Under the pieces are notes generated by a model. The model did no database searches. It was not told the DNA's origin and was given only the letters and a program-made list of their open reading frames with translations. Positions 1 to 8,808 of a DNA stretch of 64,000 nt are shown piece by piece. The position numbers and the translations under genes were made by a program. The stretch is from Paractinoplanes polyasparticus. Its GTDB lineage: Bacteria; Actinomycetota; Actinomycetes; Mycobacteriales; Micromonosporaceae. Each line of letters opens with the position of its first letter. The first letter of the stretch is position 1. Location: positions 54,546-118,545 of the forward strand of contig NZ_JAHWFK010000006.1 of assembly GCF_019710575.1 (NCBI RefSeq), written 5' to 3'.

Positions 1-270
1 CCGTTCGCGGATGCTCTCTCGTACGGCGGGACCATCGCCGGGACGCCGGGGCTCACGACGACGTGGCTGCGGCTGGCGCACCGGGTCGACCCGGTGAACG
101 GCGAGCACGAATACCGCGCCGGCGTCAGCCGCGACGGCAAGGGCTGGACGTGGGGTGGCGTGTGGACGTTGCCGGCCGACAGCAACCCGCGGATCGGCCT
201 GGTCGCCCACGGCGGGGCGGAGCCGGCAGTCACGGCGTCGTTCGACTATCTGCGGTTCTACCAGTGGTGA
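1..270 (+). CDS. C-terminal end of a secreted glycoside-hydrolase or ConA-like (DUF1349-type) protein, partial
   Basis: The window opens inside this gene; frame 1 is open from base 1 to a TGA at 268-270, giving 89 residues. The fragment has the beta-sandwich look of the ConA-like/DUF1349 domain found at the end of secreted carbohydrate-active enzymes: a WLRLAHR strand, SRDGKGWTWGGVWTL, IGLVAHGG, and the closing FDYLRFYQW. The stop overlaps the start of the GH43 lipoprotein gene that follows, so the two are probably translationally coupled and act on the same polysaccharide outside the cell. The catalytic part, signal peptide and true length lie upstream of the window. The domain assignment rests on motif appearance only. 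Confidence 0.7.
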   Translation, partial: PFADALSYGGTIAGTPGLTTTWLRLAHRVDPVNGEHEYRAGVSRDGKGWTWGGVWTLPADSNPRIGLVAHGGAEPAVTASFDYLRFYQW

Positions 271-1289
271 AGCGAGCATTGCTGGCCGCGGCCCTGGCCG
301 CGGCCCTGGTCGCGGCCGGCTGCTCGTCCGGCTGCTCGTCCCCGTCACCCGCTCCGGCGGAGAAGGAACAGGCCGAGGTGACTTTCACGAACCCCGTGTT
401 CAGCGACAACTTCCCCGATCCGGGCGCGTTGCTCGTCGGGGACACCTGGTACGCGTACGGAACCAACAACTCCACCGAGAACGTGCCCCTGCTGACCTCG
501 CCCGACCTGGTCGCGTGGACGCCCGTCGGCGACGTCCTGCCGCAGGTGGGCAGGTGGGCCGAGCGCGGCAACACGTGGGCGCCCGAGGTCATCACCGCCC
601 CGGGCGGCAAGTTTCTGCTCTATTACACGGCCCGCTCGACGGCGACCAACCGTCAGTGCATCGGCGTGGCCGTCGCCGGAAAGCCGGAGGGACCCTTCGT
701 CGACGACTCCGACAAGCCGCTGATCTGCCAGGCCGACGAGGGCGGGTCGATCGACGCCAGCCCGTTCACCGACGAGTCGGGGGAGCGCTGGCTCTACTGG
801 AAGAACGACGGCAACGCGATCGGGCAGCCGACGTACCTCTACGGCGCCCGCCTCAGCGACGACGGGCTCTCGATCAGCGGCGAGCCGAAACAACTGCTGG
901 TCAACGACGCCGGCTGGGAGGCCCACGTCATCGAGGCGCCGCAGATGGTGCGCCACGACGGCCGGCTCTACCTGTTCTATTCGGCCAACGCCTTCGACAA
1001 GGAGGAGTACGCCCTGGGCTACGCCACCTGCGAAGGTCCGTTCGGGCCGTGCGTCAAGGCCTCGGAGAACCCGATCCTGCACACGTCACCGGCCGCGGCC
1101 GGCCCCGGGCACGGCTTCCTGGTCACCACGCCGGCGGGTGAGTCGTGGATGCTTTATCACGCCTGGCCACCCAGCGCGGTCGGCAGCGTCGCACCCGGCC
1201 GGCAGCTCTGGCTCGACCGGGTCGACTGGGTGGACGGGCGACCCGTGGTGAAGGGTCCGACCGTCGAGGCTCAAGCAGTTCCGCGTTAG
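267..1289 (+). CDS. Glycoside hydrolase family 43 lipoprotein
   Basis: Predicted extracellular, lipid-anchored glycosidase of about 340 residues. GTG codons at 264 and 267 are both possible starts; either gives KR followed by an Ala/Leu stretch ending in the lipobox LVAAGC. The mature part has the five-blade GH43 signatures: DNFPDPGAL with the general-base Asp, NTWAPEV, SIDASPF with the pKa-modulating Asp, and VIEAPQM with the general-acid Glu. Family members are alpha-L-arabinofuranosidases, endo-arabinanases or beta-xylosidases, and the substrate cannot be chosen from sequence alone. It overlaps the stop of the preceding secreted protein. galE-galK on the other strand nearby would fit a role in sugar scavenging. 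Oddity: GCSS is repeated twice at the lipobox, so two Cys could in principle be lipidated. Confidence 0.85.
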   Translation: MKRALLAAALAAALVAAGCSSGCSSPSPAPAEKEQAEVTFTNPVFSDNFPDPGALLVGDTWYAYGTNNSTENVPLLTSPDLVAWTPVGDVLPQVGRWAERGNTWAPEVITAPGGKFLLYYTARSTATNRQCIGVAVAGKPEGPFVDDSDKPLICQADEGGSIDASPFTDESGERWLYWKNDGNAIGQPTYLYGARLSDDGLSISGEPKQLLVNDAGWEAHVIEAPQMVRHDGRLYLFYSANAFDKEEYALGYATCEGPFGPCVKASENPILHTSPAAAGPGHGFLVTTPAGESWMLYHAWPPSAVGSVAPGRQLWLDRVDWVDGRPVVKGPTVEAQAVPR

Positions 1290-1492
1290 GACTTGTCGTC
1301 CCGGGTGGTGGCCTCGTCGATCGCCTCGCTGATGGCTTCGGTGAGGTCACCGGCCGGCACGGCGACGCTCTCGCCGAGGCCCTCACCGGTGCCGCGCTCG
1401 GGCTCGGGCGCGGTCGCCCCGCCGGCGAAGCCGAACTCGTTGGGCTCGTCGTGTTCCTGCTCGCGGCCCTCGTTCTGTGCAGTCATGCCCAT
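1286..1492 (-). CDS. Small acidic hypothetical protein
   Basis: A 68-codon frame rich in Glu, Asp, Gly and Thr, beginning MGMTAQNEGREQEHDEPN. No family is recognised and no membrane segment or signal is seen; it is predicted to be soluble and largely disordered. It lies just downstream of galK on the same strand and overlaps the GH43 gene end by 4 bases tail to tail. Two possible ATG starts (1492 and 1486) both sit inside the 3' arm of a perfect 12-bp hairpin, and no good ribosome binding site is visible upstream of either. Translation may therefore be weak or structure-controlled. It could also be a fortuitous open frame. Confidence 0.45.
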   Translation of the reverse strand: MGMTAQNEGREQEHDEPNEFGFAGGATAPEPERGTGEGLGESVAVPAGDLTEAISEAIDEATTRDDKS

Positions 1493-1511
1493 CGGTTACC
1501 CGATGGGCATG
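1484..1511 (-). terminator. Perfect 12-bp hairpin after galK
   Basis: CATGCCCATCGG (1484-1495) and CCGATGGGCATG (1500-1511) are perfect reverse complements around a 4-base loop. The hairpin begins 19 bases past the galK stop. No T-run follows, so it is a GC-type terminator or RNA-stability structure, and it also buries the start codons of the small downstream frame. Confidence 0.55.
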
Positions 1512-1530
1512 CCCTTGAAGCCACCCAGCG

Positions 1531-2670
1531 TTAAAGCCGTCCCGCGCCCGGTCCCGCCGTGACGGTCCAGGCTGTCGGGGGTGTGAAGCCTTCCTTGGCG
1601 TACGCCTCTTCGACCGCCGCGGTGACCTCGGCCGCCTTGTCCGAGTCGATCAGGGCCAGCACGCACCCACCGAAGCCGCCCCCGGTCATGCGGGCGCCGT
1701 ACGCGCCGGCCCGCAGGGCGGTCTCGACCGCGAGGTCGACCTGGCGCACCGTGATCTCGAAGTCGTCGCGCATCGAGACGTGCGAGGCGGTCAGCAGCGG
1801 CCCGATCTCGCGCACCTGGCCGGCGTGCAGCAGCTTCACCGTGGCCAGCACGCGGTCGTCCTCGGTCACGATGTGCCGGACGCGACGGCGCATCACCTCG
1901 TCGTCGAGGCGGGTCAGCGCGTCGTCGAGCTGGTCGCCGGTGATGTCACGCAGCGCGCGCACCCCCAGCAGGCGGGCCGCGTCCTCGCACGACTTGCGGC
2001 GGGCGCCGTACTCCCCGTCGACGTGCTGGTGCGGGGCGTTGCTGTTGATGACCAGGATGGCCAGGCCCGCGGCCGCCAGGTCGAACGGGATCTGCTCGAC
2101 CTCGTACGACCGGCAGTCGAGGAACAGCGCCCGGCCCTGTTCGCAGCGGATGGACGCGGACTGGTCGAGGATGCCGGTGGGCGCGCCGACGTAGACGTTC
2201 TCGGCCCGCTGGGCGATCGCCGGGCGCTTCTCGAGCGGCACGTCGAGGCCGCCGAGGTCGATCAGCGCGGTCAGCACCGACGACTCGAGCGCGGCCGACG
2301 ACGACAGGCCGGAGCCCAGCGGCACCTCGGAGGCGATCGCGATGCGTGCGCCGGACACCTCGTGGCCCGCGTCGGCCAGCGACCATACGACCCCGGCCAC
2401 GTACGCCGCCCAGCCCGTGACCGCGCCGGGCTCGGTGAGCCCGAAGCTGACCGGCTCGTCCTCGAAGGTCGAGCACACCGTCCACTCACCGGCCGGGGCC
2501 GGCCCGACTGCCGCGATCGTGCGCTGCGGCAGGGCGAACGGCAGGACGAAGCCCTCGTTGTAGTCCGTGTGTTCGCCGATCAGGTTGACCCGGCCCGGCG
2601 CGGCCCACAGACCCGTGGGCTCGGCGCCGTACGCCTTGCGGAAGGCGCCGACGGCATCGTCGACGATCAT
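1531..2670 (-). CDS. galK: Galactokinase
   Basis: Phosphorylates alpha-D-galactose at C1 with ATP, the first committed step of the Leloir pathway, in the cytosol. The 379-residue protein is full length for the GHMP kinase family. It shows the galactokinase signature GRVNLIGEHTDYNEG at residues 26-39, the GHMP ATP loop GSGLSSSAALESS, the GILDQ segment carrying the catalytic Asp, and the C-terminal MTGGGFGGCVLAL motif. Its ATG start overlaps the stop of galE by 4 bases, so galE-galK is one operon read leftwards. A galT gene is not seen in the window. A perfect hairpin follows the stop. Confidence 0.97.
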   Translation of the reverse strand: MIVDDAVGAFRKAYGAEPTGLWAAPGRVNLIGEHTDYNEGFVLPFALPQRTIAAVGPAPAGEWTVCSTFEDEPVSFGLTEPGAVTGWAAYVAGVVWSLADAGHEVSGARIAIASEVPLGSGLSSSAALESSVLTALIDLGGLDVPLEKRPAIAQRAENVYVGAPTGILDQSASIRCEQGRALFLDCRSYEVEQIPFDLAAAGLAILVINSNAPHQHVDGEYGARRKSCEDAARLLGVRALRDITGDQLDDALTRLDDEVMRRRVRHIVTEDDRVLATVKLLHAGQVREIGPLLTASHVSMRDDFEITVRQVDLAVETALRAGAYGARMTGGGFGGCVLALIDSDKAAEVTAAVEEAYAKEGFTPPTAWTVTAGPGAGRL

Positions 2671-3641
2671 GCGACGTGCTTGCGGTAGAAGGTCCAGGCG
2701 TCGCCGATCATCGCCTGGAGCGTGTTCTTCGCGGGCACCCAGCCCAGCTCGTCGCGGGCTCGCTCGGACGACGCGACCAGGGTGGCCGGGTCACCGTCGC
2801 GGCGCGGGGCGATCTCGACCGGCAGCTCGGTTCCGGTGACCTCGCGGGCCACCTCGGCGACCTGCTTGTTGGAGAAGCCGTTGCCGTTGCCGAGGTTGTA
2901 GATGCGGTGCTCGCCGGCCGTCGCCGCGTCGAGCGCGAGCAGGTGGGCGCGGGCCAGGTCTTCGACGTGGATGTAGTCGCGCACGCACGTGCCGTCGATC
3001 GTGGGGTAGTCGTCGCCGAAGAGCTGCAGCTTCTCGCGCTTGCCGGCGGCCACCTGCAGGGCGATCGGGATGAGGTGGGTCTCGGGGTCGTGCCGCTCGC
3101 CGATCTCGTGGTCGCCCGAGATGTAGGCTCCCGCGACGTTGAAGTAGCGGAGCGAGACCGCGGCCAGGTTGTGCGCGAACGCCTCGGAGGTGAGCGCGTG
3201 GTCGAAGGTGAGCTTGGTGGCCCCGTACGTGTTGGTGGGAGCCTTGACCGCGGACTCGGTGATCGGCAGCTCGACCGGGTTGCCGTAGACAGCGGCGGTG
3301 GAGGAGAAGATGAACCGCGGCACCCCGGCGGCGCGCACCGCGTCGAGCAGGGCGAGCGACTTCACCACGTTGTCGTGCCAGTACAGCTCGGGCTTGACCA
3401 TCGACTCGCCCGCCGCGATCAGGCCCGCGAAGTGCAGCACGGCGTCGAAACCGGAGCCGGGCGTGAGCACTTGGGCGGCGTCGCGGATGTCGGCCTCGAC
3501 GAAGGTGGCGTCGGGCGCAACCGCCTCGCGGAAGCCGGTGACCAGGTTGTCGAGGACAGTGACCTGGTGGCCGGCGTCCAGCAGGAGCCGGCTGGTGACG
3601 CTGCCGACATAGCCGGCGCCCCCCGTGACGAGCAGTTTCAC
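2667..3641 (-). CDS. galE: UDP-glucose 4-epimerase
   Basis: NAD-dependent interconversion of UDP-galactose and UDP-glucose in the cytosol. The 324-residue extended short-chain dehydrogenase has the N-terminal Rossmann motif TGGAGYVGS (residues 6-14), a Ser-Ser-Thr segment near 113-115 and the catalytic Tyr139-x3-Lys143 in YGATK. The start is a GTG at 3641, eight bases after a GAAGGG ribosome binding site. It is the first gene of the galE-galK pair and is preceded by a recognisable sigma-70-like promoter at 3671-3700. The family also includes other UDP-sugar epimerases, but linkage to galK makes the GalE role likely. Confidence 0.95.
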   Translation of the reverse strand: MKLLVTGGAGYVGSVTSRLLLDAGHQVTVLDNLVTGFREAVAPDATFVEADIRDAAQVLTPGSGFDAVLHFAGLIAAGESMVKPELYWHDNVVKSLALLDAVRAAGVPRFIFSSTAAVYGNPVELPITESAVKAPTNTYGATKLTFDHALTSEAFAHNLAAVSLRYFNVAGAYISGDHEIGERHDPETHLIPIALQVAAGKREKLQLFGDDYPTIDGTCVRDYIHVEDLARAHLLALDAATAGEHRIYNLGNGNGFSNKQVAEVAREVTGTELPVEIAPRRDGDPATLVASSERARDELGWVPAKNTLQAMIGDAWTFYRKHVA

Positions 3642-3664
3642 GGCGTTACCCTTCCGCAGATTAG

Positions 3665-4795
<1,131 letters not shown>

Positions 4796-4802
4796 CCCCG
4801 AG

Positions 4803-5363
4803 GTGACGCCCCATCCGACCACCCCGCCGCCGCCCGAAGGCGGGCTGACGCGCATCGGTGTCGCGATCGACATCCCCGAGCCCTGGGGCGAGCAGCTCAC
4901 CCAGCGCCGGGCCGCCGCCGGCGACCCGCAGGCTGCGTACACCCCGGCCCACGTCACGCTGCTCGGTCCGACCGAGGTCGCCACCGAGGCGCTGCCGCGC
5001 ATCGAGAAGCACCTCGCCGCGGTCGCTGCCGCGCAACAGCCGTTCACCATCCACCTGCGGGGCACGGGCACCTTCCGGCCGATCACCGAGGTGGTCTTCG
5101 TGACCCTCGCGGCCGGCATCAGCGAGTGCGAGCTGCTGGCCGAGGCGATCGTGAGCTCCGGCGACATCCACCGCGGCTCGCGCTTCCCCTACCACCCGCA
5201 CGTCACGATCGCCCAGGACGTGCCGGCCGAGGCGCTGGACGCGGCGTTCGACGACCTGGCCGGCTTCTCGGCCAAGTTCGGTGTGCCGGCGTTCACGCTG
5301 TTCTCCCACGGTGGCGAGGGGCCCTGGCGGCGCCGGCGCGACTATCCGCTCGGCAGGACGTGA
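4803..5363 (+). CDS. 2H phosphoesterase superfamily protein (2'-5' RNA ligase-like)
   Basis: A 186-residue protein with the two His-x-Thr motifs that define 2H phosphoesterases (LigT, ThpR, CPDases): HVTLLG in the N-terminal half and HVTIAQ in the C-terminal half, each at the end of a beta strand. Members hydrolyse or form 2'-5' or cyclic phosphodiester bonds in RNA or nucleotides; the exact substrate here is unknown. The GTG start lies 7 bases after the trpS stop, which suggests co-transcription and a possible link to RNA metabolism. The N-terminal dozen residues are Pro-rich and probably flexible. Confidence 0.8.
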   Translation: MTPHPTTPPPPEGGLTRIGVAIDIPEPWGEQLTQRRAAAGDPQAAYTPAHVTLLGPTEVATEALPRIEKHLAAVAAAQQPFTIHLRGTGTFRPITEVVFVTLAAGISECELLAEAIVSSGDIHRGSRFPYHPHVTIAQDVPAEALDAAFDDLAGFSAKFGVPAFTLFSHGGEGPWRRRRDYPLGRT

Positions 5364-5382
5364 CTTCGGTTACGGTCGGCGC

Positions 5383-6294
5383 GTGAATCCGATCGATCGG
5401 GCCTACGACGCGGCCGAGGCCCGTGTCATGTGGCTGCGCCACAGGTCCCGGTACTTCGATCATCTGAGCCGGGCCGTCGTGCGCTACATCGACGTGCAGG
5501 GCGGGCGCCTGGCCGCCGCGATCGCCTACTACGGCTTCTTCGCCGTGTTCGCGCTGCTGCTCATCGGCTACTCGATCTTCGGCATCCTGCTCACCAACAA
5601 TCAGGACCTGTTCGACATCGTCCGCGACTTCCTGCGGGTCAACCTGCCCTTCCTCGACATCGGGGCGATCCTCGCCAGCGGCCGGACGGTCGGCATCGTC
5701 GGCATCCTGGGCCTGACCTTCACCGGCATCGCCTGGGTCGAGGCCATCCGCTCGTCGCAGCGACTGATCTGGCGGCTCAACGAGCAGCCCGGCTACATCG
5801 GCGTCCGGCAGGCACTCGACCTGCTCGTGCTGCTCGGCATCCTGGTGCTGCTGGCGATGTCCCAGCTTGCCGTGTACGGCCTGAACCTGTTGCTGGACTG
5901 GATCGCCCACGGCATCGTCCGCTCGACGGCCGGCCTGCTGCTCACCGTGGCGGTCAACATGCTTCTGGCGGCGGCGCTACTGGCCGCGGTGCCTCGGCTG
6001 CGCATGACCGTCCGGCGGATGGCCCCGCCGGTGCTTCAGGTCGGCATCGGCATCACGTTGCTGAACACGGTGGGCAAGTCCTTCGTGGGCCTGGTGACAC
6101 GCAATCCCGCCTACGGCCTGGTCGGTTCGGCCGTCGGCGTGCTGGTCTACCTGTACGTCTTCAACCAGTTGCTGCTGTTCGGAGCGGCCTGGGCGGCCAC
6201 CAGCCCGCACGGGCGCGTCATCGACCTCTCAGCCGACGATAAAACTGCCCCCGTGGGGCAAAATACCTGGATTCGGCACACCAGCCCGGAATGA
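5383..6294 (+). CDS. YihY/BrkB-family inner-membrane protein
   Basis: About 303 residues from a GTG at 5383; the frame is open further upstream but that part lies inside the previous gene. A soluble N-terminus (DRAYDAAEARVMWLRHRSRY) is followed by about six hydrophobic segments, beginning with AIAYYGFFAVFALLLIGYSIF. The AYY-x-FF-A-FP-like first helix and the late VGSAVGVLVYLYVFNQLLLFGAAWAAT segment region are characteristic of the YihY/UPF0761 family. No enzymatic activity is established for the family, which has been linked loosely to envelope function. It starts 20 bases after the 2H phosphoesterase gene and may be in the same operon. Confidence 0.85.
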   Translation: MNPIDRAYDAAEARVMWLRHRSRYFDHLSRAVVRYIDVQGGRLAAAIAYYGFFAVFALLLIGYSIFGILLTNNQDLFDIVRDFLRVNLPFLDIGAILASGRTVGIVGILGLTFTGIAWVEAIRSSQRLIWRLNEQPGYIGVRQALDLLVLLGILVLLAMSQLAVYGLNLLLDWIAHGIVRSTAGLLLTVAVNMLLAAALLAAVPRLRMTVRRMAPPVLQVGIGITLLNTVGKSFVGLVTRNPAYGLVGSAVGVLVYLYVFNQLLLFGAAWAATSPHGRVIDLSADDKTAPVGQNTWIRHTSPE

Positions 6295-6301
6295 TGAGCC
6301 C

Positions 6302-6691
6302 GTGGGCACACTCGTGACGTTGGATCTGCCGACCGGCTCGCCGGTGGCCGACCTCCCCTGGGTCATCACGATCGGATCGATCGGCGACGAGGAGGACTGG
6401 GAGCCGGTGGTCTGCGGCCCCTACGAGCGCGCCCATGCCCTGGCCCTGGCTCAGGCCGTGGTCGCCGACGAGCAGTTGATGGCCGTCGTCGAGCCGTTGC
6501 TGCCCCGCCCCGACGCGGAATCCATCCGCGACGAGATCGACCTGGCCCGCGCCGCCCTGGAAGAACCCACCGGCGACGTCGAGACCGACGACGAGTACGA
6601 GACCCGCCGCGTACGCCCGGGCCGCCCGCCGACCGAGGCCGAGGTGCGCGAGGGCTGGTCGCGGATAGCCGCCCGCCTCACCGCCGTCTAG
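6302..6691 (+). CDS. Hypothetical acidic protein
   Basis: A 129-residue protein from a GTG start 8 bases after the YihY gene, so probably part of that transcript. It has a short beta-rich N-terminal half (LPWVITIGSIGDEEDWEPVV) and a charged, helical C-terminal half with many Glu, Asp and Arg. No known family, signal peptide or membrane segment is recognised. Base composition matches the neighbours, and the tight spacing supports a real gene. Its last 4 bases overlap the end of the convergent tetR gene. Confidence 0.65.
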   Translation: MGTLVTLDLPTGSPVADLPWVITIGSIGDEEDWEPVVCGPYERAHALALAQAVVADEQLMAVVEPLLPRPDAESIRDEIDLARAALEEPTGDVETDDEYETRRVRPGRPPTEAEVREGWSRIAARLTAV

Positions 6692-7284
6692 CGGTTGTAG
6701 AGCGCCCGCACGCCCCGCAGGAAGCCGTCGCGGTCCGGAGTGCCGATGAGCATCCGTTGCAGGCCGTAACCCGGGATCAGCGCGTAGAAGGCGCTGGTGA
6801 CATCGTCGAGGTCGGCGCCGGGCGGCAGCTCGCCCCGCTCGGCCGCCTGTGCGACGAGCACCCGGACACTGGCCCGCAGCCCCGTGTAGCGCTCGTACAC
6901 GATCGTCTGGATGGCCGGGTCGACTGTCGACTCGGCCCACACCTGCAGCGCGATCGGGAATGCACCGTCGGCTCCGGTCTGCTCGTCGATCACGTCGAGG
7001 AGCTCCGACAGCGATTCCAACAGCGGCAACTGCTGGGTCGCGATCTCGTCGATCCGCCGGCTGATGCCGCCCACCACCCCGCCGGCGATGGCGGCGATGA
7101 TCTCGTCCTTGGATTTGAAGTACCGGTAGACGGCGCCGACCGACAGCCCGGCCTCCTTGATGAGGTCCTGCATCGACGTGTTGTGCAGCCCCTTGCGCAG
7201 GAAACAGGTACGGGCCGCGGCGAGGATCTGCTCTCGGCGGGCGGTCAGGTGGTCTTCGGATACACGTGGCACGCCCCACATCAT
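6688..7284 (-). CDS. TetR/AcrR-family transcriptional regulator
   Basis: A 198-residue repressor. The N-terminal helix-turn-helix is clear: REQILAAARTCFLRKG, then TSMQDLIKEAGLSVGAVYRYF and KSKDEI. The remainder is the all-helical ligand-binding and dimer domain. Start at ATG 7284 is preferred (ATG at 7281 is adjacent); the frame continues upstream through the operator, which argues against a longer protein. It is divergent from the membrane protein gene at 7371, and two copies of AACGA-N4-TCGTT lie between them, so it most likely represses both itself and that gene. The inducer is unknown. Confidence 0.92.
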   Translation of the reverse strand: MMWGVPRVSEDHLTARREQILAAARTCFLRKGLHNTSMQDLIKEAGLSVGAVYRYFKSKDEIIAAIAGGVVGGISRRIDEIATQQLPLLESLSELLDVIDEQTGADGAFPIALQVWAESTVDPAIQTIVYERYTGLRASVRVLVAQAAERGELPPGADLDDVTSAFYALIPGYGLQRMLIGTPDRDGFLRGVRALYNR

Positions 7285-7285
7285 A

Positions 7286-7299
7286 AACGAACGCTCGTT
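7286..7299. promoter_or_regulatory. TetR operator, site 1
   Basis: AACGAACGCTCGTT is an inverted repeat AACGA-N4-TCGTT placed directly in front of the tetR start codon and just ahead of a TTGACA (7301-7306) that could be the -35 box for the rightward gene. The same pattern occurs 58 bases away at site 2. Confidence 0.75.
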
Positions 7300-7343
7300 C
7301 TTGACACGGCCGCGTGGCGCGGAGCACGCTGTGAACATAAAAG

Positions 7344-7357
7344 AACGAGCATTCGTT
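7344..7357. promoter_or_regulatory. TetR operator, site 2
   Basis: AACGAGCATTCGTT repeats the AACGA-N4-TCGTT palindrome of site 1, centred 58 bases away. It ends 3 bases before the AGGAGG ribosome binding site (7361-7366) of the membrane protein gene, so a bound repressor would block its transcription. Confidence 0.75.
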
Positions 7358-7370
7358 TTTAGGAGGAAAC

Positions 7371-8351
7371 ATGCAGCGCAAGGCTCTCGCCCTCGGCGTG
7401 CTCATCGCGGTGATCGTGGTGGCCGTCCAGGCGCTCCTCGTCCCGCTCTTTGCCGCCCCGGCGGCCAATATCGCGCCGCGCGACCTGCCCATCGCGGTCG
7501 CCGGACCACCCGCGCTGGCCGCTCAGCTCGAGGCCGAACGCCCGGGCGCCTTCGAGGTGCACCCGGTGGCCGACGCGGCCGCCGCCGACGCCGCCATAAA
7601 GGACCGCGAGGTGTACGGGGCGATCCTCGTCTCGCCGACCGGCCCCGAGGTGCACATTGCCTCGGCTGCCTCGCCCACCGTGGCTGCGCTGCTCACCCAG
7701 GCCGCGGCCGAGCTCGGCCCGCAGGTGCCGGTGCGTGACGTCGTGCCGCTCGACCCTGACGACGCACGCGGCGCCGGGTTCGCGGGCGGTTTCCTGCCGC
7801 TGGCCATCACCAGCCTGCTCGCCGGCGTCCTGGTGTTCCTGCTCGTGCGGCAGCGCGCCGCCCGGTTGCTCGCCCTGCTCAGCTACGGCGTTCTGGCCGG
7901 GTTCTCGGTCGCCGCGGTGCAGCAGGAATGGCTGGGCATCCTCCCGGGCGGTTACCTCGCCGTGGCGGCTGCGCTGGGTCTGTTCGCGCTGGCCGTGGCG
8001 GCGGCGATGACCGGGCTCGCGGCCGTGCTCGACCGGGGCGGCCTCGCTCTCGGCGCGCTCGTCATGTTCCTGGTCGGCAACGCGCTGGCCGGCATCTCGG
8101 CCGCACCCGAACTGCTGCCGCAGCCGTGGGGCGAGATCGGTCAGTGGCTGCCGATCGGTGCGGGCGCGTCGCTGCTGCGGTCGGTCGCCTACTTCGACGG
8201 TGGGGGAGCCGGTTTCGCGGTGGCCCTGCTCTCGGCGTACGCGGCCGGGGGTCTGCTTCTGACCCTGATCGGACGCCGCGGGCTCGCGTCGGAGAAGGCG
8301 CCGGCCTCGCAGCCCGGCTCGGCCCGGCCCGACCTGGTTCCGGCGGCCTGA
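7371..8351 (+). CDS. ABC-2-permease-like (YhgE/Pip-type) membrane protein
   Basis: 326 residues beginning at an ATG with a strong AGGAGG site 5 bases upstream. An N-terminal membrane helix (residues about 5-29) is followed by an extracytoplasmic domain of about 120 residues and then five or six membrane helices, ending in a cytoplasmic tail rich in Ala and Pro. This is the architecture of ABC-2/YhgE-type permeases, but no ATPase gene is adjacent, so it may pair with an ATPase elsewhere or be a remote family member. Two TetR operators in its promoter suggest inducible expression, as for efflux or envelope-stress genes. Confidence 0.65.
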   Translation: MQRKALALGVLIAVIVVAVQALLVPLFAAPAANIAPRDLPIAVAGPPALAAQLEAERPGAFEVHPVADAAAADAAIKDREVYGAILVSPTGPEVHIASAASPTVAALLTQAAAELGPQVPVRDVVPLDPDDARGAGFAGGFLPLAITSLLAGVLVFLLVRQRAARLLALLSYGVLAGFSVAAVQQEWLGILPGGYLAVAAALGLFALAVAAAMTGLAAVLDRGGLALGALVMFLVGNALAGISAAPELLPQPWGEIGQWLPIGAGASLLRSVAYFDGGGAGFAVALLSAYAAGGLLLTLIGRRGLASEKAPASQPGSARPDLVPAA

Positions 8352-8374
8352 GCAATCGCTGCGACCATGGCGAA

Positions 8375-8596
8375 ATGGTCATCACTAAGCGGTGGGCGGT
8401 CTTCCTGACGGCGGTCGGGGTCTGGACCTGGGTCATCTGGCCCCGGTTCGGCCTGGCCATCTGGCAGGACGGCCGCTCTTTCGCTGACGGGCGGCCCACG
8501 TCGTTCCTGCTGATCCACGCCGTGCTGATCGGCGCCTCGCTGGTCATCGGCACGACCGTGGGCGTCCTCGGCGTAAAAGCCTGGCGAAAGTCCTGA
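8375..8596 (+). CDS. SCO4848-family small membrane protein
   Basis: A 73-residue protein from ATG 8375. Two hydrophobic helices flank a short polar loop: WAVFLTAVGVWTWVIWPRF, then WQDGRSFADGRPTSFLLIHA leading into the second helix, with a basic end (KAWRKS). The loop DGRSFADGRPTSF and the overall size match the conserved actinobacterial SCO4848 family as I remember it; its function is unknown. It follows the TetR-controlled membrane gene by 23 bases and may share its transcript. Confidence 0.75.
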   Translation: MVITKRWAVFLTAVGVWTWVIWPRFGLAIWQDGRSFADGRPTSFLLIHAVLIGASLVIGTTVGVLGVKAWRKS

Positions 8597-8770
8597 CCCG
8601 GCCGCAAGGTTTCTGGCTGATTACCACGCAGGCCGATGATTTGCCGCACTAACGGATAGAAGCGACGCCGCGAGTGTTCCCCGGTTGCGGGCAGATAACG
8701 GTGCGCCAACAGTCCGGTCCAAAGTGCCGCCCGCGCTCTGGCCTGCGGCTACGCTCCCGCGGTGAAGACT

Positions 8771-8788
8771 CACCGACAAGTGTCGGTG
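8771..8788. promoter_or_regulatory. Perfect 18-base palindrome before the BMP lipoprotein gene
   Basis: CACCGACA (8771-8778) and TGTCGGTG (8781-8788) are exact reverse complements separated by AG, ending 20 bases before the TTG start of the nucleoside-transporter lipoprotein. With only a 2-base centre it is better explained as a DNA operator than as an RNA hairpin. The regulator is not identified in the window. Confidence 0.55.
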
Positions 8789-8808
8789 CGCGTTGGAAGG
8801 AGGGCGTC

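Noticed and set aside
8597..8770. Riboswitch in front of the nucleoside-transporter operon
   Set aside because: No consensus purine, preQ1 or other known aptamer pattern could be recognised; the 18-base palindrome explains control more simply.
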